Below are positions 22,234-27,753 of a stretch of DNA of 27,753 nucleotides, piece after piece. The notes below the pieces were generated by a model. It was given only the letters and a program-made list of their open reading frames with translations, made no database searches and had not been told where the DNA came from. This DNA is from Monoraphidium neglectum. Lineage: Eukaryota; Chlorophyta; Chlorophyceae; Sphaeropleales; Selenastraceae. Made by a program: the position numbers and the translations under genes. The stretch covers positions 1 through 27,753 of the forward strand of contig NW_014013223.1 in assembly GCF_000611645.1 (NCBI RefSeq), written 5' to 3'. Numbering within the stretch: position 1 is the first letter of the stretch; each line of letters begins with the position of its first letter.

Positions 22234-22783
22234 AGAGCCCCTGAACTTTCACCCTCAGCATCCAAGTGGGGCGGCAGCAGCCTCGCCACCCACTGAGCAG
22301 CCCAGCCCTCCACTCGCGCCCGGGCAGCAAACCTCTGCCCCTGGCCATAACATGTCACACGCGCCTGACACCGGCGCCGCTTTGCAGTTTGGAGGCGGCT
22401 CATCTGGCAGCACGTGCACCAGCGCGCCCGCCATGCGGCCAGAGGGATCGCTGACCCCGGTGCCCGAGGCACCGCTGCCTGTGTCAATCAGCGGCCCCGT
22501 GCCGCCACCAGCAGGCGCCGCCGGCGAGCCCGCCCTTCCCGACGCCGGCGCTGCCGCCGGGCCGCCGCTGCCACCGCCGCAGGCCGTCTGCGCTCGCGTG
22601 GTGCTCAGCGCGGCGCAGATGGCCATGGTCGCCCCGCATCTTTCCGTGATCAGCAGCTCCAGCGGCGCCGCGGCCGACTCAGTGATGATGGCGCCGGGGC
22701 TGTTTGCGGTCGAGCTGTCTGGGAGCTGCCCGGAGGTCTCCCTGGCTAGGAGCATGTTTGACAGCCTGCTTCACACGGCGTAA
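19422..22783 (+). CDS. RNA-binding protein with two RRMs and Gln/His-rich low-complexity regions (CELF/FCA-like RRM)
   Basis: A nuclear or cytoplasmic RNA-binding protein; its target is unknown. Five exons fit in phase: 19422-19556, 19753-19893, 20225-20648, 20865-21169 and 21386-22783, giving 800 residues. RRM1 spans about 23-97 (RNP2 LYVVPV, RNP1-like TAFVAFTS). A His/Gln-rich region with an HQ dipeptide run covers about 110-215. RRM2 spans about 321-405 (LYVGNVAV, then DRQTGVPKGCAFVWC and ALRALHG); its RNP1 resembles those of CELF and FCA proteins. Then come Gly/Ser/Asn-rich sequence, an 8-Gln run followed by acidic residues, and a 23-Gln run. The last 65 residues may be a degenerate KH fold (SSSSGA, then VELSGSCPEVSLARSMFDSLL). 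Acceptor choice for exon 5 keeps RRM2 continuous. Chlamydomonas C3, a CELF-family subunit of the CHLAMY1 complex, has three RRMs, so this is not clearly its orthologue. Start: first ATG in the open frame. Confidence 0.85.
20086..20178 (+). repeat. CA microsatellite in RNA-binding protein intron 2
   Basis: Almost pure (CA)n with a few T and G interruptions, inside intron 19894-20224 and on the coding strand. It ends about 47 nt before the acceptor. Confidence 0.95.
20335..20397 (+). repeat. CACCAG hexanucleotide repeat coding His-Gln
   Basis: About ten CACCAG units in exon 3 of the RRM protein read as alternating His and Gln in the gene's frame. They merge into a CAG run and then CAG/GAG sequence. 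The shifted frame reads Ser-Thr but does not carry the RRM. Confidence 0.9.
22163..22231 (+). repeat. CAG tract coding 23 Gln in the RRM protein
   Basis: Twenty-three codons, all CAG except one CAA, in frame in exon 5. A shorter 8-Gln CAG tract lies at about 21991-22014, followed by GAG/GAA (acidic) codons. Confidence 0.95.
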
Positions 22784-25700
22784 CAGGCTGCACGCGGAGA
22801 GGTGCAGGTAGCGAAAGCTCTGGCACGGCCTCCTCGCTTCCTTACTTGCGTGCCGTGACCGGGCCTGCGGCCTGGCCGGCAGGGGCCCCAGGCCGGCGGC
22901 GCCCCTGCCGCAGCGCGTCTGTGCCTCGCGTGCCACGGGCGTTCACCTGATTTGAGGCGTGCCTGGCTTCTACCCTGCCTGTGCGACACGGCGTCTTGTC
23001 GCATGCACCTGATCGGGGGCGGCGCAGCGCTTGGCCTGGCTTGCGTTCCATTTCTCCCTGATAGCAAGCAAGCGGGCCAGCAACAGCAACGCCTCAGCAC
23101 ATCCAATGGGAGCGTATGGGCTTGCACATGCGCGGCGCTCGTGCGCGCGCGCTCGACGTTCGCTCAAAGCTTTGCAGCTCGCTCGTCGATCGCGCACGCG
23201 GCGAGATATCGCGCCGTTCTGCAGTCTCAGCGCAGCTAGGCTGGTACAAGAGCTGCTACCAACCCAACCGCCTGGGGCTCCGCCACTCGCATTGCGGCCC
23301 CGGATCCATGAGTGCAGGGCGCGTCCCGCATCTCTTGGACCATCCCTCGTATCACTGTTCCCTGGGGATCACGACTTGTGGTGATCGCCACAACCATAAT
23401 TGCCCCTCCGCGCGCCGGGGACCGCGAACCCCCCGGCGTCACTGTGCGGTGCCCAGGGACCTGGGGCGTGATGTGCCCAGAGGAGAGCTTTAGATCCCTT
23501 TGGTGGGCACGGCGCCTCGCTTGGTCACTCGCTGCCGACGCGCGCGCGCCGCACCACGCCCCCTGCCCCGGCCAGCGCCGCAGCATACGAAACCAATCGT
23601 AGAGGAGCAACTCCTGCACCACAAACCATATACTATGAATGTTCCCACTGGCGTCGCCCGCAATGCACGAACGCGCAGGCAGCCGTGCCTACGGGACCGC
23701 CCATACGGCCTGAATCGGCTGCCGCACGTCCATCCGGCTCCCCCATAACTCGCGCCGCGCAGTGTCTGGTGGGTGCCTTCCTCCCGCTGCAACTAACGCC
23801 GCCACCTGCCACTCCTATGTACGCGCATCTGGGCGTGATGTGCACAAATAAAAACCGCCGAAACTAGGCTAGGTCATTCAACAACAGCACCCGGCTGGGA
23901 CCGCTTGCCGTCACGCAGTGGTGACGCCCTGCTTTTGTCCAGTAGCTTCGCGGTGCGTTGGACCGCCTGGTCCCACCCGCTTCACAGTGTTCTCTCCTGC
24001 CTGCTGCTTCGCACTCTGGTAGATCCTTCGCCGACCGCCGATCGATACATTTCACTTTTTCATGGCAATTCCAACGGGCTTGCAAGACCCCCCATTCCCG
24101 TGGGCCGAACCTTGCCTACGCGCGTCGCGAGCGCTGAGCGTCGAAGGGTGCACGCTCGGCCGCTCGGGAGCGCCCGCACTCCTCTGCAACTGCGCGAGCG
24201 GCTTCGTGCTGTTTGGGGCGCGGCACGCTCGGAATCGGATGCGGAAGCTGCCCCAGGCATCCCGCCTCGCCCAGCCGTTGTGAAAGTGCACGCAGCTCGC
24301 CGTCTGCCGTCGCGCGGAAGGCTGCGCCGACTCCCTCGGTGCGGCTGGGCGGCGTCGCGCTGGCAAAGCGCGGCTACTTTGGCGCGCGCCGCGCCGCTGG
24401 CCCGCTTGGAACGCGAGGTGTTATTTACACGTCCAGGTGTGCCCGTTCGGCTGCCGTCTGCAGGTTGAGGATGGCCGCTTGTTTCCACCCCCCATCGCCC
24501 GCCCATCGGGCGCGTCCAAGAAATCAAGGCGCCACCTGGGCCGGCTAGACGCCACCCAAGTGGCCTCGCGCAAGACAAATAAGGAATGAACCCGTCGCGC
24601 GCCAACAAAACGGAGGCGCGATGCTTGCATGCATGCAGGCGGCCGCAGTGTGCGCGCGACGTGGGGGATAGGGCTGGCGCCCGCGAATGCCCGAGCGCGT
24701 CAAAAGGGGCGCGGTCTCGGCAGTCGAAAGGGCGCCGGTCAATGCTCAGGCAGGGTGCGCGTTGCGCCAGCAGGCTCGGGTTCTTTGCGGCTCAAATACG
24801 GGTGCATTACTTGCCAGCGAAAAGCCGTACAAATGCGATCGCCCGAACAGCGGGCGCGTGCGGGCCAGCTGCGCGAGTGCATAGCTGCTTCGCGGGCGAC
24901 AGTTAGCCGCGGGACGCCGCCGCGGCTTTCACTGCCAACCCCTCTTCCCCCCTCAGATTTAGGCGTGCACAGGTCAGCGATTGCCGCCAGGCAGGCGCGC
25001 GGAAAAGCAGGCAGCCATGTCGTGAGCAGTTGCCGAGGCCTGGACGACGCGCCGCCCCGACCGCGGCGGCGGCGGTCGGACCGGCCCCGTCGCGCGCGCC
25101 CCGGGCCGGGGCCACGGGTTCGCCGCGGCGAGACCCGGGCGCCAGCTGGCCGGGGCGCCGCGTAGTTTCAGGTGCTGAGCGGTGCTGTGGATCGAGCGAA
25201 GCGCTTAAGGGCTCGGCACTGCTGGCCGCGAATCCCAATTGACATCACCAGGCAGTTTCCCTAGCGCGGGGGCGGGGTAGCCAAGCCCCGCCCCCGCGCC
25301 TCTCCCAACTCTTGTGCTCGCGCGCTTGGCCCGGCGGCGCTGCGGGGTCAGTGTGCGGGCTGGGCGCAGCGGCGCGGGGCGGCGCGGTCGCGCGCCCGGG
25401 GTGCTTTGCTATTCGAGTCGTGCAGGACAGGATCAGCGAGAGTGCGGCTGGGGCGTCGCGGCGCGCGGCGAAGAGCGTGCCCGTCCCGTCGCACAGCCCC
25501 CGTGAGGGCGGCCCTAGCAAGCCGCAGGTTTCAGTGCCTCGCGCAGCGTGGCCGCGCGAAATGCATGTACAAACCTAGGCGGCTGGCCGCGGCCCGCGGG
25601 CCGCCCCCGGGGGGCGTGAGTGCCGTCGGCGTGCGCATGAGTGCTGATCAAGGTGCGTGACTTAGATTGTAAACATGCGTATGCCGGTCTGCAAGTTAAA

Positions 25701-26762
25701 CTCATGGGGTTGCATGTGGTTCGATTCGCCCGACGAGCGGCCGGCGCGAGGCCGGGGCCTTTGGGGGGTTCTGGCGGCGATTGGGGGGCCGCAGCAGGCA
25801 AAAGGGCTGGTGCGGGGGACGATTGGGTCAACAAGGCGGGCCGCGTGCTGGTTGCCGGGGGAAAAAGTAAGCTCGCACGCGGGGCGCCCCGCCGGCTGGC
25901 GCGGGCGGTGCGCCGGGCGCCTGGATGGGCGCGCGGCGGCAGGGGCGCCGGGACGCGTCGGGCGCGAGGGGACGGCCGATGAGAACCACGCCCCGCGCCG
26001 CGGCGCGCCGCCGGTAGGCCCCGCGCCCCAAGGCGGGGGCGGCAGAGCACTTGCGTTGCGCACGCCGCGCGTCTCTCGCACTTCCGAGGATTGTTGGCCC
26101 GATTTGGGGGGGATGGGTCTTGCGGCGGCGCGATCTGCGTCTGTGGGAGCCACGAATCGAGCAGGAAAATGGGCCGCTGCCGCCTCCAAGTGAGAGCGGA
26201 GCGGCCGGGGTGAGCAGTGCTGCGAAACAAGGGGGGCGGCGGCCCGCGCCGCTCGCCGCGTGCGCGCGGATTCGATGCGGGTCCCGGCCGCGGCCCACGC
26301 AAGGGGTGCGAGGGGGACGTGCGCGCGGCAGCGCCATGGATACTGGCAGAAACTGGAGAAATTGGGCCATGCGTGGGCTTCTGATTCGTTTGAGGGGCCA
26401 GCCCTGGGGCCAGCGTAGGGCGGCCAGGCGCGCCGGCCCGCCGGCGCGGCCGCCGCGCCTCGGCTGCCCGGCACGCCGCCGATAAGCAGGGCTGTTCTTG
26501 GTCAACTGGACGTGCACCGGCCGAGCCGGCTATTTGGTTTGCGAGCCAACACGGCCGCGGGGGGCGGCGGGCCCGCGGCGGGCCCGCACGCCCAAGAAAG
26601 CCGCCCGCGTCGAGCGGGCCGATTGGATGCCGTCCCACCGCGCGGCACGCGCCCAGCAAACAGCATGCCGATGTGGCCCCGCGCGCACGAGTGCGCCGCG
26701 TGCGGCCGAGCAGGCTCTGCCGGGCGCTTGCGGACGAGGTGGATTCGGGTCAGGGGCGTGAC
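22784..26762. other. Long convergent intergenic region; no gene supported
   Basis: The RRM gene (plus) and the last gene (minus) end toward each other here. Open frames exist because GC is high, but their products are Arg/Ala/Pro/Gly strings with no motif, and no plausible splice chain was found. Poly(A)-type elements are sparse: plus TGTAA at about 25667-25671 (in ATTGTAAAC) and minus TGTAA at 24429-24425. Neither is close to a stop codon. GC is highest at about 25000-26750. I saw no tRNA, rRNA or transposon ends. Confidence 0.5.
25264..25299. repeat. 14-bp GC inverted repeat (hairpin) with facing GC boxes
   Basis: A perfect 14-bp stem (25264-25277 and 25286-25299) surrounds an 8-base loop TAGCCAAG. 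Each arm contains GGGGGCGGGG on one strand. It could form a very stable RNA or DNA hairpin, or be a paired GC-box element. Confidence 0.75.
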
Positions 26763-27589
26763 TCATGGGACTTGGTGAAGGGCCGAGGAAGTTATGTAGT
26801 AGGTGCCCCCCGGGCTGCCAGACCCCCAGCTGTCATCAGATACAAACATGAGCGGCCCCGCCGCGCCCGCGCTGACGGCCGGTGCGCCGCCGCCAACGTG
26901 CGCGAGCGGAAGCAGCAGGGGCGGCCCCGCCAGCTGCGCGCCGTCCCAGCCGCCGCCGGCAGCAAACAGGCCGGCGGCCATCGCCTGAGGCTGCGGCGGG
27001 GCCGCCGGCGGCGCGACCGACGCCGCGATCGCGGCGGCGGCAGTGGCGGCGCCGAAAACGGTGGGCAGCTGCTGCTGGTCGTGGTGCGGCACCACGAGCG
27101 CAAACGCGCCGCCCGCGCCGCACTGCTGCGCCTGCGCGGCGACCGCCGGCGCGTACATGGCAGCAGGCGCCGCCGCCGCCGCCGCCGCGGCGGCGGCGGC
27201 AGCGTCAGGGGGAAGGATCGACGTGGCGTAGAGGAGGGGCGCCGCGCCTGCCAGAGGCGCGTGGAAAGGGGCGGCGGCGGCGGCGGGCGCCGCGCCGCGC
27301 GCCCATGCAGCGGCGCCGGCCGCGGGCCCGTAGGCCAGCTGATGCTCCTCGCCGCCGCGCCGCAGGGCGTGCTGCTGCTGCGGCGCGCGTGGAGGCGGCG
27401 GGGGCGGCTGCGGCTGCTGCCGCGGCGGCGGAGGGGGGAGCGGGTACTGCGCGTGCTGGGCGGGCAGCGAGGCGGGCAGCGCGCCGCCGTCGACAGGCTG
27501 CATCAGGGCGCGGAGCACGGTCATGGCCACGCCCTCTCCCGGCTGCGGCGTCGCGCGCGCGTGCGCGGCCCAAGAGCGCGTCACGGCGC
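26763..27589 (-). CDS. Last exon of an Ala/Pro/Gln-rich protein, partial
   Basis: I do not recognise this gene. A minus-strand exon starts after a strong pyrimidine-rich acceptor (CCCTGCAG, ending at 27590) with two bases of a split codon, and runs 275 codons to TGA at 26765-26763. The product is low complexity: a poly-Pro/Gln stretch (PLPPPPPRQQPQPPPPPP), a run of about ten Ala, many Ala-Ala-Pro and Gly-Gly patches, and a more ordinary tail (FVSDDSWGSGSPGG, then TYYITSSALHQVP). No domain is seen. Such tails are common in algal transcription factors and RNA-binding proteins, but that is only analogy. The codons just above the acceptor reach a stop at 27647-27645, consistent with an intron there. 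The 5' part lies beyond the right edge. Confidence 0.6.
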
Positions 27590-27753
27590 CTGCAGGGGGC
27601 GAGCGGGGCGAGAGGGAGGCGAGGGATGTTGTGAGGGTCGATGTTTAGGGGACGCCGCGCGGCGCGCGGGCCACGTGGATGGGAGTTGATGGAGCCTGGT
27701 AGCGTCCCCGCAGAGGTGGGGTCGGGGAGGGGTTGTTGGGTCGGGGCTGGTTG
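27590..27753 (-). other. 3' end of the intron preceding the Ala/Pro-rich exon
   Basis: On the minus strand this is pyrimidine-rich (CTCGCC, CTCCCTCTCGCC) leading into CCCTGCAG, as expected of a 3' intron end. No exon is seen up to the window edge. Confidence 0.5.

Noticed and set aside
19422..22783. Direct assignment as CHLAMY1 subunit C3
   Set aside because: C3 has three RRMs; I see two RRMs and a different C-terminus here.
25715..25745. GGTTCGATTC resembling a tRNA T loop
   Set aside because: The flanking five bases do not pair and no cloverleaf can be drawn.
25514..26659. A 381-codon open frame on minus
   Set aside because: Composition is Arg/Pro/Ala with no motif or helix pattern. Several overlapping frames are equally open because of GC content.
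26673..27689. A 338-codon open frame on plus
   Set aside because: It is Arg-rich and antisense to the Ala/Pro-rich exon, which has a strong acceptor and a more natural C-terminus.
1..27753. CRISPR array, rRNA, intact transposon
   Set aside because: The repeats are simple microsatellites without spacers. No transposase, reverse transcriptase or rRNA motifs were seen.

Overview
This window looks like nuclear DNA from a green alga, probably a core chlorophyte (Chlorophyceae-like). It is GC-rich and intron-dense, with short exons and many CA/TG and CAG microsatellites. It encodes an octotricopeptide-repeat (OPR) protein, a family expanded in green algae, and a thylakoid STN8/STL1-type kinase. 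I derived every gene model by reading frames and splice sites by eye and checking exon phase arithmetic. No alignment or search was run.

Layout. (1) 337-2075, minus: five internal exons of the pre-mRNA 3'-end processing factor CstF-77; its 3' part lies beyond base 1 and its first exon is unresolved. (2) About 2.0-8.4 kb, minus: short protein-like exons of one or more helical-repeat genes I cannot name. Two phase-consistent chains are listed (3505-4546 and 2109-2644). (3) 8464-12943, minus: a complete five-exon OPR gene, 1087 residues. (4) 12944-13571: a divergent promoter. (5) 13572-18018, plus: a complete eleven-exon kinase gene, 485 residues. (6) 19422-22783, plus: a complete five-exon RNA-binding protein gene, 800 residues, with two RRM domains and large Gln/His-rich tracts. 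(7) 22784-26762: about 4 kb with no supported gene. (8) 26763-27589, minus: the last exon of an Ala/Pro-rich gene that enters from the right edge.

Two themes connect the genes. The OPR gene (organelle RNA metabolism) and the kinase gene (photosystem II core phosphorylation in its relatives) share a 628-bp divergent promoter, and both products should be plastid proteins. CstF-77 and the RRM protein are both mRNA-processing or mRNA-binding factors. Long CA or TG tracts sit in introns of four different genes, in three of them on the coding strand and near the 3' splice site. Two introns in two minus-strand genes start with GC instead of GT. I saw no rRNA, tRNA, CRISPR array or intact transposon.
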